DNA from: Prauserella isguenensis
Lineage (GTDB): Bacteria > Actinomycetota > Actinomycetes > Mycobacteriales > Pseudonocardiaceae
Assembly (NCBI RefSeq): GCF_014191605.1
Contig: NZ_JACHWU010000004.1
Span: 1-64,000, forward strand
Reading direction: 5' to 3'
Length of the DNA: 64,000 nucleotides
Below the pieces are notes generated by a model. The model searched no databases. It saw only the letters and a program-made list of their open reading frames with translations, and was not told the origin of the DNA. Numbering within the stretch: the first letter of the stretch is position 1; every line of letters begins with the position of its first letter. Both the position numbers and the translations under genes were made by a program. Below are positions 1 to 8,003 of this stretch, piece after piece.

Positions 1-168
1 GGCGAAATATTCAACACCCCGGAATTCACCGACTCCGCCCTCGGAGCCGAACACCACTCCCAAGAAATCCTCGAACGCTACGCCGACGACAGGCACGGCG
101 GCTCTACAGGCCGGCGCGACACCGACCGGCCCGCCGCAGAAGACGGCGACCGGGCCACACCACGCTGA
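1..168 (+). CDS. C-terminal fragment of an unrecognised protein
   Basis: An open frame runs in from the left edge and ends at TGA 166-168, giving 55 residues. The fragment begins GEIFNTPEFTDSALGAEHH and its last 20 or so residues are charged and low in complexity. I do not recognise a family. It uses several A/T-ending codons (ATA, ACA, CCA, GCA) that are rare in neighbouring genes, so it could belong to transferred DNA, but 55 codons are too few to be sure. The next real gene is on the opposite strand and convergent. Confidence 0.45.
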   Translation, partial: GEIFNTPEFTDSALGAEHHSQEILERYADDRHGGSTGRRDTDRPAAEDGDRATPR

Positions 169-230
169 CCCCGTGCCCGGGTGCCGGTGGGTCGTGACCG
201 GCATCCGGCCCGGTGCCGCGCTTGGCCGTG

Positions 231-797
231 TCAGGGACGCCAGGCCGGGTCGCGGCCGAGGAACGCCATCAGCCGGTCCTGGGCCGGTGCGTCGCCGGGC
301 ACCGGGACGGCCGGTCCGAACTGTCCACTGTTCCGCAGCAGGTCTTCGACGGCCCGCATGCCCTCCAGCGCGGCGGCGCACCGTGCCGGGTCGAGGTCGG
401 GTTCGCGGCCGAGTGCCTTGGCCAGGTCCCACGAGTGCATCCAGACGTCCGCCGTGTAGAACTCGTCGACCGCCTCGGCCACGGGTTTGGTGCCGATGTG
501 CGGGTTGACGAGCCGCCGGTCGCGCGGGTCGTCGAGGATCGACTGGACGTCGGCGGTGTGCCGACGCCACGCCGCGGCGGGATCGGCCCCGACGTCCAGG
601 TCCGGCAGCGTGACGCCGGCACCGGTGAGGAACCCGCGCGACCACTCGACGAGGTGGGTCACGACGTCGAGTGCCGTCCACTCCGCGACCGGCGAGGGTC
701 GCGCCCAGTCGCCCGGCGCGGCGGAGTCGACCAGCGCGGTCAGCGCCGCCGCGTCGTCGGCGTGCCGCCGGGCCGGGCCGACGGGTGCGGTCGTCAT
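231..797 (-). CDS. TIGR03086-type metal-binding protein (mycothiol-dependent isomerase fold)
   Basis: A 188-residue protein of the DinB/mycothiol-dependent maleylpyruvate isomerase N-terminal superfamily, a four-helix bundle that binds a divalent metal through histidines. Candidate metal-ligand regions are visible at THLVEWSRGFL, near HIGTKP, and at WMHSWDLAKALG. Family members use mycothiol or similar cofactors or have unknown substrates, so the reaction here is not known. ATG 797 is chosen because it overlaps the upstream AHSA1 gene stop by ATGA (794-797), which implies translational coupling. It is the last gene of an ArsR-AHSA1-TIGR03086 operon, a common actinobacterial arrangement, and is presumably controlled by the ArsR repressor. 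Confidence 0.85.
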   Translation of the reverse strand: MTTAPVGPARRHADDAAALTALVDSAAPGDWARPSPVAEWTALDVVTHLVEWSRGFLTGAGVTLPDLDVGADPAAAWRRHTADVQSILDDPRDRRLVNPHIGTKPVAEAVDEFYTADVWMHSWDLAKALGREPDLDPARCAAALEGMRAVEDLLRNSGQFGPAVPVPGDAPAQDRLMAFLGRDPAWRP

Positions 798-1288
798 CGC
801 TGGGCGCCGGTGGCCAGCAGCTGGTCGAGCTTCTCGTAGCCTTCGCGGACTCCGGTGTCCATGCCGCTGGCGAGGATGCCGTCGCGGGTCTCGAAGTCCT
901 CGACCAGGCTCAGCCCCCGCAGCCGGGTGCGGCCGCCGTCGAGTCGCTCGAACGTCAGGGTCTCGAGCGAGACGCCGTCCGGCGCGCCCTCGTAGGTGAA
1001 CGTCCACACGATCCGTTCGTCCGGCCGCACCTCGTGGAAGCTGCCGTAGAAGGAGGCGATCTCCTCGCCGTCCCGGTCGTTGGCGAACGCCCACTCGCCG
1101 CCGGTGCGGGCGTCCCACTTGATGATCCGCGTCGTCAGCGAGTGCGGCCCGACCCAACGGCGGTACAGCTCGGGATCGACGTGGGCACGGAACACGCGGT
1201 CGGGTTCGGCGTCGAACTCGCGGACGATCTCGATCGTCGGGACCCGTTCGTCGGCCGTGATCTCGGTTTCGTGGGTGGTCGTGGTCAT
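794..1288 (-). CDS. SRPBCC/AHSA1-type (START-like) protein
   Basis: A 164-residue protein of the AHSA1 branch of the SRPBCC superfamily, which forms a hydrophobic ligand-binding cup. Typical signatures are an N-terminal REFDAEPDRVFRA segment, the conserved RWVGP loop, and a central GGEWAFANDRDGEE strand pair. The start is ATG 1288 (MTTTTHETE), which overlaps the arsR stop by four bases; a longer reading into arsR is a shadow. Such proteins often sit directly behind an ArsR repressor, as here, but their ligand is generally unknown. Translation is coupled at both ends, so the three proteins should be made together. Confidence 0.9.
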   Translation of the reverse strand: MTTTTHETEITADERVPTIEIVREFDAEPDRVFRAHVDPELYRRWVGPHSLTTRIIKWDARTGGEWAFANDRDGEEIASFYGSFHEVRPDERIVWTFTYEGAPDGVSLETLTFERLDGGRTRLRGLSLVEDFETRDGILASGMDTGVREGYEKLDQLLATGAQR

Positions 1289-1644
1289 GATGCCTCCGCT
1301 TCGGACTCTCGTTCTCGATCGCTCTCCTCGGCCAGGAGGGCGTCGAGCCTGCGGTAACGCTCTTCGGCTCGCCTGCGGTAGCGCTCGATCCAAGTCGACA
1401 TCAGGTCGAACACGTCCGCGTCCAGGTGGACCGGCCGGCGCTGGGCCTCCTTGCTACGGGTGACCAGTCCGGCGTCTCCCAGTACCTTCACGTGCTTCGA
1501 CACGGCCTGCAGGCTCATGTCGTAGTGCTCGGCGAGTTCGCCCACGGTCGCGTCGTCGACGGCCAACCTGGCGACCAGGTCGCGGCGGGTCGGATCGGCG
1601 AGTGCGGCGAAGGCGCGGTTGAGCTGTTCGGTCCTGTCGTCCAC
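1285..1644 (-). CDS. ArsR-family winged-helix repressor
   Basis: A 119-residue ArsR/SmtB-type regulator that starts at GTG 1644 behind GAGGAA. The N-terminal ALADPTRRDLVARL helix and the recognition segment MSLQAVSKHVKVLGDAGLV (about residues 43-61) are characteristic. No metal-binding cysteine pair is visible, so it belongs with the non-metal ArsR proteins paired with AHSA1 genes. The C-terminus is a long charged helix rich in Arg and Glu, probably for dimerisation. It is first in the operon, and two 16-bp palindromes lie immediately upstream at 1655-1716, so autorepression is likely (inference). Confidence 0.92.
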   Translation of the reverse strand: MDDRTEQLNRAFAALADPTRRDLVARLAVDDATVGELAEHYDMSLQAVSKHVKVLGDAGLVTRSKEAQRRPVHLDADVFDLMSTWIERYRRRAEERYRRLDALLAEESDRERESEAEAS

Positions 1645-1654
1645 CGTTCGTTCC

Positions 1655-1716
1655 TCAACTTGTCGGTTGAATAAACGCTAGGACTGCGTGCGCCGTGTTG
1701 TCAACCCAATGGTTGA
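1655..1716 (-). promoter_or_regulatory. Twin palindromic ArsR operator
   Basis: Two copies of the palindrome TCAACY-N4-GGTTGA occur at 1655-1670 (TCAACT tgtc GGTTGA) and 1701-1716 (TCAACC caat GGTTGA). Both are followed by AATAA, and they sit 46 bp apart. The first lies just before the arsR ribosome binding site. Size, symmetry and location fit an autoregulated ArsR operon promoter. Confidence 0.7.
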
Positions 1717-1731
1717 ATAACGTGGTGGTGG

Positions 1732-3885
1732 TCAGCCCATGACGTCGAGCGACGACAGCTGCTCGTCGAGCCACGGCGCGAGCGTGCGCGCATAGGTCGC
1801 GGTCAGGTGGGTCGTCACGCCGTAGACGACGACGTCGCCGATGACCGCCGGGCACGTGCCGTCGCGGCAGAACGCGGGCGTCGAGTCGAGCAGCTTCGCG
1901 CCCTCGACACGGTTCGCGGCGTGGTCGGCGACGTGCGGATAGTCGAACGCGACGTCCTGTGGGACGGCGCAGTCGTCCAGCCGCTGGGGAGCCCGCGAGA
2001 CGCAGCTGGGTACGTCCTTGTCCGGATGCGGATTGTCCTTGATCGTGACGACCTGCGCGCCGGAGCCGCGCAGCTCGGACAGCGTGTCGGCGTACCCGTC
2101 GCGGAGCTTCTCGGCGCTCGCCGCGGGGTCGAGGCGGCGCTCGCCCTCCATCGCCGTGTACGTGTCACGGCCGCCGGTCAGCACGAGATCGGGCTTCTCC
2201 TTCTCGGTGATGCGGGTCAGCATGTCCGAACGCCAGGTGTCGCACTCGGAGTAGTACCGCCGCAGTGCGTCGTTGTGGAGGCCGACCTGCGGCGGCGGGC
2301 ATCCGGACTTGGTCAGCGCCACCAGTCGCCAGCCGCGGTCCTTCGCGACGCGCTCCAGTGCGGGGAAGTACTGCATGGCGTGCGAGTCGCCGAACAGCAC
2401 GACGGTGCGGTCGGACTCCGGATCGCCGTAGACGCACGCGGGCGAGGTCGTCTCCGGGCGGTCGGCGTGACAGCCGTCGTCGTAGTTGCGGGGCCAGTCC
2501 TGCGGGGCGAGCCGTGGTTCGGGGCGCACCGCGTCGACGGAGCGCTGCACGGCGTCGCCGTGTCCGAGCGCGGGTGCGCCGGTGGCCTCGTCGGGAGCCT
2601 TGGTGGGCAGCGACGGGATCGTCAGTGCCAGTACCAGTCCGGAGGCGACGGTGAACACGGTGCACGCCGCTCCCAGTGTCAGCGCGCGCCGTGACCGGCG
2701 GAACACCGGTGACAAGCGGAAGGGCTGTTCGACGAGGTGGTACGTCGCCACCGCGAGCACGTAGGCGCCCGCGACGACCGCCAGTCCTTCGACCGCCGAC
2801 AACTCGCCGAACGCGGCGGCGGCGAACACCAGCGCCGGCCAGTGCCACAGGTACCACGAGTACGACACCCGCCCGAGGTGTCGCATGACCGGCGACGAGA
2901 GGAGCTGCTGCGGCCGGGCCGACGGCAGCGCCGTACCCGCGGCGATGACGGCCGCCGTGCCCAGCGCGGGCAGCATGGCCCACGGGGCCGGGAACAGCGT
3001 CGCCTCGTCGAACATCACGACCGAACCGCCGATCGCGGCGAGACCAGCCCAGGCCAGGATCGTCGCCGCCCTCGGGGTGAGCCGGGTGATCGGGACGAGT
3101 GCGATCACCCCGCCGACGGCGAACTCCCAGCCGCGGCCCAGCGTGTCGAAGTACGCCGTGTCGGCGGCCCGCAGCGTGCCGACCACCGAGTACGCCAGCG
3201 AGAGCGTGCCCACGCCGGCGACGACGGCGAGCAGCGTCCGCCGAGGGTCGTGCGCACCGGCGAAGCGCCGCACCAGCCACACCGCCCCGAGGAGGAGAAG
3301 TGGCCACACGACGTAGAACTGCTCCTCGACGGCCAGTGACCAGAAGTGCTGCACGGGACTAGCCTGCATGCCGGATGCGAAGTAGTCGACCGCCTGTCCG
3401 GACAGCCACCAGTTGATCGCGTACAGGGCCGAGGCGACGAGGTCGGCGGCGACCGAGTCGCGGTCGACGGGAGAGAACAGCAGCCAGGCCAGGAGGGCCA
3501 CGGCAGCGAGTACGACGGCGACCGCCGGCAGCAACCGCCGGGCGCGACGCGCGTAGAACCGGCCGAGAGACAGCGATCCGGTGTGTGCGATCTCGTCGGC
3601 GATCAGCCGGGTCATGAGGAATCCGGACAGCACGAAGAACACGTCGACGCCGACGTAGCCGCCGGTGACCGGCAGCCCCGCGTGGTACAGCAGAACAGCG
3701 AGGATCGCCACCGCACGCAGGCCCTCGATGTCGGGCCGGAACCGGCGGGCCGCGTCGGCGCTCACCGCCCCGGCGTCGCCCGGAAGAGTCGCGCTCGGTG
3801 CGGTTCCCGGAGACGGTGCGGTCGCCTGCGTCGGCGAATCCCCGTGGCGTGACGGCGAAAGCCCTGGCCGCGGCTGCGAACGCAC
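1732..3885 (-). CDS. Membrane O-acyltransferase with C-terminal SGNH domain (OafA/YrhL-like)
   Basis: A 717-residue integral membrane acyltransferase-3 protein fused to a periplasmic SGNH hydrolase-like domain, the architecture of OafA/OatA enzymes that O-acetylate surface polysaccharide or peptidoglycan. The N-terminal half has RFRPDIEGLRAVAI, the FFVLSGFLMTRL segment, RFYARRARRLLPA, the SLAVEEQFYVVWPLLL loop and about ten hydrophobic helices. The C-terminal half has the nucleophile block LFGDSHAMQYFP and ends in a THLTATYARTLAPWL block. The expected DxxH dyad reads VTTH: Val690 replaces Asp, His693 is kept. GTG 3885 is chosen because GAGAGG lies 9 nt upstream; an upstream in-frame GTG would add 27 Pro/Arg-rich residues. 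Acceptor unknown. Confidence 0.87.
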   Translation of the reverse strand: MRSQPRPGLSPSRHGDSPTQATAPSPGTAPSATLPGDAGAVSADAARRFRPDIEGLRAVAILAVLLYHAGLPVTGGYVGVDVFFVLSGFLMTRLIADEIAHTGSLSLGRFYARRARRLLPAVAVVLAAVALLAWLLFSPVDRDSVAADLVASALYAINWWLSGQAVDYFASGMQASPVQHFWSLAVEEQFYVVWPLLLLGAVWLVRRFAGAHDPRRTLLAVVAGVGTLSLAYSVVGTLRAADTAYFDTLGRGWEFAVGGVIALVPITRLTPRAATILAWAGLAAIGGSVVMFDEATLFPAPWAMLPALGTAAVIAAGTALPSARPQQLLSSPVMRHLGRVSYSWYLWHWPALVFAAAAFGELSAVEGLAVVAGAYVLAVATYHLVEQPFRLSPVFRRSRRALTLGAACTVFTVASGLVLALTIPSLPTKAPDEATGAPALGHGDAVQRSVDAVRPEPRLAPQDWPRNYDDGCHADRPETTSPACVYGDPESDRTVVLFGDSHAMQYFPALERVAKDRGWRLVALTKSGCPPPQVGLHNDALRRYYSECDTWRSDMLTRITEKEKPDLVLTGGRDTYTAMEGERRLDPAASAEKLRDGYADTLSELRGSGAQVVTIKDNPHPDKDVPSCVSRAPQRLDDCAVPQDVAFDYPHVADHAANRVEGAKLLDSTPAFCRDGTCPAVIGDVVVYGVTTHLTATYARTLAPWLDEQLSSLDVMG

Positions 3886-4314
3886 AGTGATGGAACCTCT
3901 CGATCGACGTCGTGGGCCCGCATGGGGGCACGGCGAGCGGCTGCGAGGCGACAGCGGTGTCGGCACGGATCAAGACGCGGTTCGCCGCGGGCGGGTCACC
4001 GCAAAGCTGCCTCCCCTCGTTGCGGCTGTCAAGGGTGTCGACCACGTTTCTCGTTGGCTCACAATGGTTTTACCCGAGAGCTCACGGGGAGATCACATCG
4101 GTGAGGCGGAGGTCAGGCCGGAACGTGTGCGGCGAGGAGCACGTGAGTCCACCGAGACGACGTCGGCGACGCTCGGGCGAGGCTTCCACCGACACCCCCG
4201 TCGGACCTCGGGTGCACCTCGTCGGCGAGCGGGTCGGACCGGCCGGTTCGTACAGTCCAATGTGGATATCACCGACCGGGATCGCGGTCGGTGTGCGGTG
4301 AGTCTCCTCCCCGG
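3886..4314. other. 429-bp intergenic region
   Basis: This stretch lies between the 5' end of the acyltransferase gene and the 3' end of the symporter gene, both on the minus strand. Open frames here have no recognisable protein features and are judged shadows. It must hold the acyltransferase promoter, though no clear -35/-10 pair stands out. The only structure noted is the hairpin at 4271-4292. Confidence 0.5.
4271..4292 (-). terminator. Candidate hairpin terminator after the symporter gene
   Basis: A perfect 8-bp inverted repeat, ACCGACCG-ggatcg-CGGTCGGT, starts 22 bp beyond the symporter stop codon. There is no T tract, so it could instead be an operator of the next gene. Confidence 0.4.
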
Positions 4315-5232
4315 TCACGTTTCACGGGGCTCGTCCGCCCGGTTCTCCGGCCCTCGTGCGTGGCGGCGCCCGTACCAGATGACCGCCGCTGCCGAGGCAT
4401 ACATGAGCAGGCCGTAGACCCCGGGCGGAACCGCCATCTCGGGCTGTCCGATGACGGTGACGGCGATGAGGATGCCGATCGTGGCGTTCTTGATCCCGAG
4501 TTCGACGGCGCCGGCGACCCGGTCGGCCCACGATGCCCGCGTCAACGCCGTCACCCCGAAACCGACCGCCAGCCCACCCAGGTTGAGCAGGATGACGGGG
4601 AGGCCGGCGGCCCGCAGGTACTCCCAGAGCTCGTCACCCAGCGACACCGAGATCACCACGATCAGCGCCGCGAAGACGAGACCGCCGAACACCGACACGG
4701 CCCGCTCCATGGCATCGGCGACCGCGGGTCTGGCGGCCCGAACCGCCATCCCGAGCAGGACCGGAACCAGGACGAGCACGAGGAGGAGGGCGATGGTTCG
4801 CAGCACGGGCACGTGGATCTCGCCGACGCCGGCCGCCGGCCAGATGTCGAGCGCCAGATTGGCGAAGATCGGAAGGGTCACGATCGTGATGAGGCTGGCA
4901 CTCACCGTCAACACGATCGACAGCGCGACGTTGGCCCTGGCCAGGTACGCGATGAGGTTCGACGTCGTCCCGCCCGGGCACGCCGCGATGATCACCAGGC
5001 CGGCCGCGACGAGCGGCGGTAGCGCCAGTAGCCATGCCAGGGCCAGACCGAGCAGGGGCATCAGAACCACCTGGCCCAGAGTCCCGGCAATGGCACTCCG
5101 GGGAGTGCGGAGCACCTGGCTGAAGTCCCTGCCGCGGAGGCTCAGTCCGATCCCGATCATGATGACGAACAGGGCGATAGGAAGGCCCGTGTCGAGCAGC
5201 GGGCCGTCGAGCAGTGGGTGATTCTCGTTCAC
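4315..5232 (-). CDS. Bile acid:sodium symporter (BASS) family transporter
   Basis: A 305-residue polytopic membrane protein of the BASS/SBF-like superfamily, which co-transports organic anions with sodium or protons. About nine hydrophobic helices are visible. The diagnostic ACPGGTTSNL motif (about residue 85) and a later ELGIKNATIGILIA block form the two crossover regions that bind substrate and cation in known structures. GTG 5232 follows a strong GGAGGTGA ribosome binding site. It stands alone with no linked metabolic gene, so the substrate cannot be inferred; bile acid is only the family name, and 2-keto acids or other anions are equally possible. Confidence 0.88.
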   Translation of the reverse strand: MNENHPLLDGPLLDTGLPIALFVIMIGIGLSLRGRDFSQVLRTPRSAIAGTLGQVVLMPLLGLALAWLLALPPLVAAGLVIIAACPGGTTSNLIAYLARANVALSIVLTVSASLITIVTLPIFANLALDIWPAAGVGEIHVPVLRTIALLLVLVLVPVLLGMAVRAARPAVADAMERAVSVFGGLVFAALIVVISVSLGDELWEYLRAAGLPVILLNLGGLAVGFGVTALTRASWADRVAGAVELGIKNATIGILIAVTVIGQPEMAVPPGVYGLLMYASAAAVIWYGRRHARGPENRADEPRET

Positions 5233-5478
5233 GCCTCACCTCCCGGCTGTCAGCGATCATCCCAGCTTTGCCGCGAGTGCGGCCGCTGCTGCGCGGCCGA
5301 AGGGGATGTCGCCGGGCTCTCCGCCGGGACCGTCGGCCGGTACCGAGACCCGGTACTTCCGGGTATCACCGCGCGAAGGTGGTCCGTCCGGGGCACGCCC
5401 GCGCGCCCGGGCCGAAGCTTCGCGCGGACGTCGACCCGGGTCGTCCGGCTGCGCGGGTACCGACCGGCCGGCGCGGCG

Positions 5479-6465
5479 TCAGTCGCTCAGCCCGGTGGCG
5501 CGGGCGGTCAGCTCGGCGGACCGCAGCCGGTTCTCGAGCGTCGGGGACGGGTGGGTGACGATCAGCTCGTCGGCATCGGCGTGTTTGCCGAACCAGTCGA
5601 GGTAGTCGGCGACCTGGTCGGCCGTGCCGACCGCGGAGTAGCGGACCATGTCCATGATCGGCTTGCCCTGCGGCGAGTCGAGGACGGCGTCGGCTTCGGC
5701 GTCGGTGAACGTGCGGCCTCGGCCCGCGAGCAGCCGCAGTCGCGAGCGCTTGACGACCTGGGAGTCGGATTCGGCCTGCTCCGCCGTGTCGGCCGCGATG
5801 ACGTTCGCGCCCGCGATCACGTACGGCTCGTCGAGCTGTTCGGACGGCTGGAACTCGCTCCGGTAGGCCGCGACCGCGGCTTCGAGCGCGTCCGGCGCGA
5901 AGTGCGACGCGAACGCGTACGGCAGTCCCAGCGCTGCGGCCAGCTTGGCGCCGAACAGCGAGGAGCCGAGGACGTAGAGCGGCACGTGCGTGCCCTTGCC
6001 CGGGGTCGCCTTCACGCCGGAGACGAGGGACTGCTCACCCAGGTAGCCCTGCAGCTCCTGCACGTCCCGGGGGAAGGCTTCCGCCGAGCTCGGGTCGCGG
6101 CGCAGCGCGCGCAGCGTGTTCTGGTCCGTGCCCGGCGCGCGTCCCAGGCCGAGGTCGATACGGCCCGGGTGCAGCGTCTCGAGCGTCCCGAACTGCTCGG
6201 CGATGGTCAGTGGGGCGTGGTTGGGCAGCATGATGCCGCCGGAACCGAGGCGGATCGTCTCGGTCTGCGAGGCCACGTGTGCGATCAGCACGCTCGTGGC
6301 CGAGGACGCGATCGTCGACATGTTGTGGTGCTCGGCGTACCAGACCCGCCGGTAGCCGAGCTGCTCCGCGTGCTGGGCGAGGGCGACGCTGTTGCGGAGC
6401 CCGTCACCCACGGACTCTCCGCTGCCGACCGTGGCGAGATCGAGAATGGACAGCGGAGGGGTCAT
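5479..6465 (-). CDS. LLM-class flavin-dependent oxidoreductase (MsnO8-like)
   Basis: A 328-residue luciferase-like monooxygenase of the MsnO8-type subgroup, expected to use reduced FMN in a TIM barrel. Typical blocks are the N-terminal [13 protein letters not shown] strand, [26 protein letters not shown], and [16 protein letters not shown], which contribute to flavin and substrate binding. Start ATG 6465 has AAAGGTG upstream; a longer reading of 20 residues lacks a site. Substrate unknown. A close paralogue begins at the right edge of the window (63147-64000). A symmetric operator-like sequence lies 33 bp upstream (6498-6514). Confidence 0.9.
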   Translation of the reverse strand: MTPPLSILDLATVGSGESVGDGLRNSVALAQHAEQLGYRRVWYAEHHNMSTIASSATSVLIAHVASQTETIRLGSGGIMLPNHAPLTIAEQFGTLETLHPGRIDLGLGRAPGTDQNTLRALRRDPSSAEAFPRDVQELQGYLGEQSLVSGVKATPGKGTHVPLYVLGSSLFGAKLAAALGLPYAFASHFAPDALEAAVAAYRSEFQPSEQLDEPYVIAGANVIAADTAEQAESDSQVVKRSRLRLLAGRGRTFTDAEADAVLDSPQGKPIMDMVRYSAVGTADQVADYLDWFGKHADADELIVTHPSPTLENRLRSAELTARATGLSD

Positions 6466-6497
6466 GATCGCGTGCACCTTTCGTCGGGGATCCACCG

Positions 6498-6514
6498 GGG
6501 ACACGGGGTGTCCC
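6498..6514. promoter_or_regulatory. Palindrome upstream of the LLM oxidoreductase
   Basis: The perfect inverted repeat GGGACAC-ggg-GTGTCCC is centred 41 bp before the LLM start codon, where a repressor operator would be expected. No dedicated regulator gene is adjacent. Confidence 0.45.
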
Positions 6515-6730
6515 GTCACGGACAACCACTGCGCCGGACCCGATATTTCGGTGGGGGTCGTGGCTCACAGTGGTTCGCCCTCCGGAAGGCACGCGATCTA
6601 CCACCCCAATGCGGACGACGTTCTTGTCGCTTTGTTGGCCATGCCGACTCCACACGGTTGCCCACAGCGGTGCCGTCACCCGAACGGGGGAGTCCTCGGC
6701 CGCGTGGTCGCCGTGGGCGCCGCCGGGTGG

Positions 6731-7159
6731 TCAGGCTCCGGCGAGACCGGCGATACCGGTCGCGAAGACACCCTGGCTGAACGTCTTGTCGAGTGTCGCC
6801 TCGTCCGCGGCGTCGGCGTCGTACTCGGTCCACCATTCGACGAACGTGTCGCCGGTGGCGGTCACCGGGGCGAGGCGGATGGTGCTGATGTAGCTGCGGA
6901 CCGGGAACGGCCCGTCGAGAATGTTGTAGGTGTAACTGTGGCCGGGGTCGTCGAGTGCCAGCAGCTGCTCCCGCACGACGGCTCCGTCGGCGAGCGTCAG
7001 TTTGCGCACGGCGCCCACCTCGGTGGCGCTGTGGCCCGGTTCGATCTCGCTGCTGTCGATCCCCGGGTGCCAGGCGGGCAGGCCGTTGAAGTCGCGGACG
7101 CGCCGCCACACCTCGTCGACGTCACCGGGCACGATTCCGCTGGCATAGGGCCGTGGCAT
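6731..7159 (-). CDS. SRPBCC-family protein (polyketide cyclase/dehydrase-like)
   Basis: A 142-residue START-like protein. The N-terminal pattern (SGIVPGDVDEVWRRVRDFNGLPAWHPGI) and the AWHP turn are typical of the polyketide cyclase/dehydrase-like SRPBCC group; the later FVEWWTEYDADAADE strand fits the same fold. Its ATG directly abuts the TAG stop of the upstream gene (TAGATG), so it is translationally coupled and is the third gene of the Tm-1-like/TIM-barrel operon. Proteins of this fold bind hydrophobic small molecules. Its fixed position suggests it handles the substrate or product of the two upstream proteins, but the chemistry is unknown. Confidence 0.85.
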   Translation of the reverse strand: MPRPYASGIVPGDVDEVWRRVRDFNGLPAWHPGIDSSEIEPGHSATEVGAVRKLTLADGAVVREQLLALDDPGHSYTYNILDGPFPVRSYISTIRLAPVTATGDTFVEWWTEYDADAADEATLDKTFSQGVFATGIAGLAGA

Positions 7160-8002
7160 CTACTTCTCCTTTGCGGTTTCCAGCTCCTTGAACTCCCGGG
7201 TGCGCGCGGTGAGCGCCTCTTCGACGGGCAGCCGCTCCATGCTGCTGGCGCCGTAGAACCCGTGGCAGTGTTGCGTTCTGGACAGGACGTAGGCCGCGTC
7301 CTGCGGGGTGGCGATGGGTCCGCCGTGGCAGAGGACGAGGACGTCGTCGCGGATCTCGCGGGCCGCGGCGGACCATTCGTCGATCGCCGCGACGCAGTCG
7401 TCGAGGGTCTTCGCGGTCACCGCGCCGATCGATCCGCTGGTGGTCAGGCCCATGTGGCAGACGAGGACGTCGGCGCCGGCCTCGGTCATGGCGCGGGCGT
7501 CGTCCGCGGCGAACACGTACGGCGTGGTGAGCAGGTCGGCGCGGCGGGCGGCTGAGACCATGTCGACCTCGTGCTGGTAGCCCATACCCGTTTCCTCGAG
7601 GTTGGCGCGGAAGGTGCCGTCGATGAGCCCGACCGTGGGGAAGTTCTGCACCCCCGAGAAGCCGAGGTCGGCGAGCCTGTGGAGGAAACGGTCGGTGTCG
7701 AGGAACGGATCGGTCGCGTTGACGCCCGCCAGCACCGGCGTCCGCTTGACCACGGGCAACACCTCGTCGGCCATCTCCACGACGATGTCGTTGGCGTTGC
7801 CGTAGGCGAGCAGGCCTGCGAGGGAACCGCGGCCCGCCATGCGGAAACGACCGGAGTTGTAGATGACGATGAGGTCGATACCGCCCGCCTCCTCGCACTT
7901 GGCGGACAGACCCGTTCCGGCGCCGCCGCCCACGATCGGCTCGCCGCGTCGTGCCATCGCGGTGAACGTGGTGAGCAGTTCCTGCCTGTCGATCCGGGGC
8001 AC
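7160..8002 (-). CDS. Phosphoenolpyruvate hydrolase/Tm-1 C-domain-like TIM-barrel protein
   Basis: A 280-residue TIM-barrel protein of the family annotated as phosphoenolpyruvate hydrolase or TIM-barrel signal transduction protein. Visible blocks are the glycine-rich [17 protein letters not shown] near the N-terminus, the acidic [13 protein letters not shown] strand, [12 protein letters not shown], and a C-terminal VLCHGGPI strand followed by [13 protein letters not shown]. Plant Tm-1 resistance proteins carry a domain of this type after a UPF0261-like domain; here the two are separate, consecutive genes. GTG 8002 has AAGGAG upstream and sits 1 nt from the UPF0261 stop. Enzymatic activity is not established for this group. 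Confidence 0.87.
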   Translation of the reverse strand: MPRIDRQELLTTFTAMARRGEPIVGGGAGTGLSAKCEEAGGIDLIVIYNSGRFRMAGRGSLAGLLAYGNANDIVVEMADEVLPVVKRTPVLAGVNATDPFLDTDRFLHRLADLGFSGVQNFPTVGLIDGTFRANLEETGMGYQHEVDMVSAARRADLLTTPYVFAADDARAMTEAGADVLVCHMGLTTSGSIGAVTAKTLDDCVAAIDEWSAAAREIRDDVLVLCHGGPIATPQDAAYVLSRTQHCHGFYGASSMERLPVEEALTARTREFKELETAKEK

Positions 8003-8003
8003 G

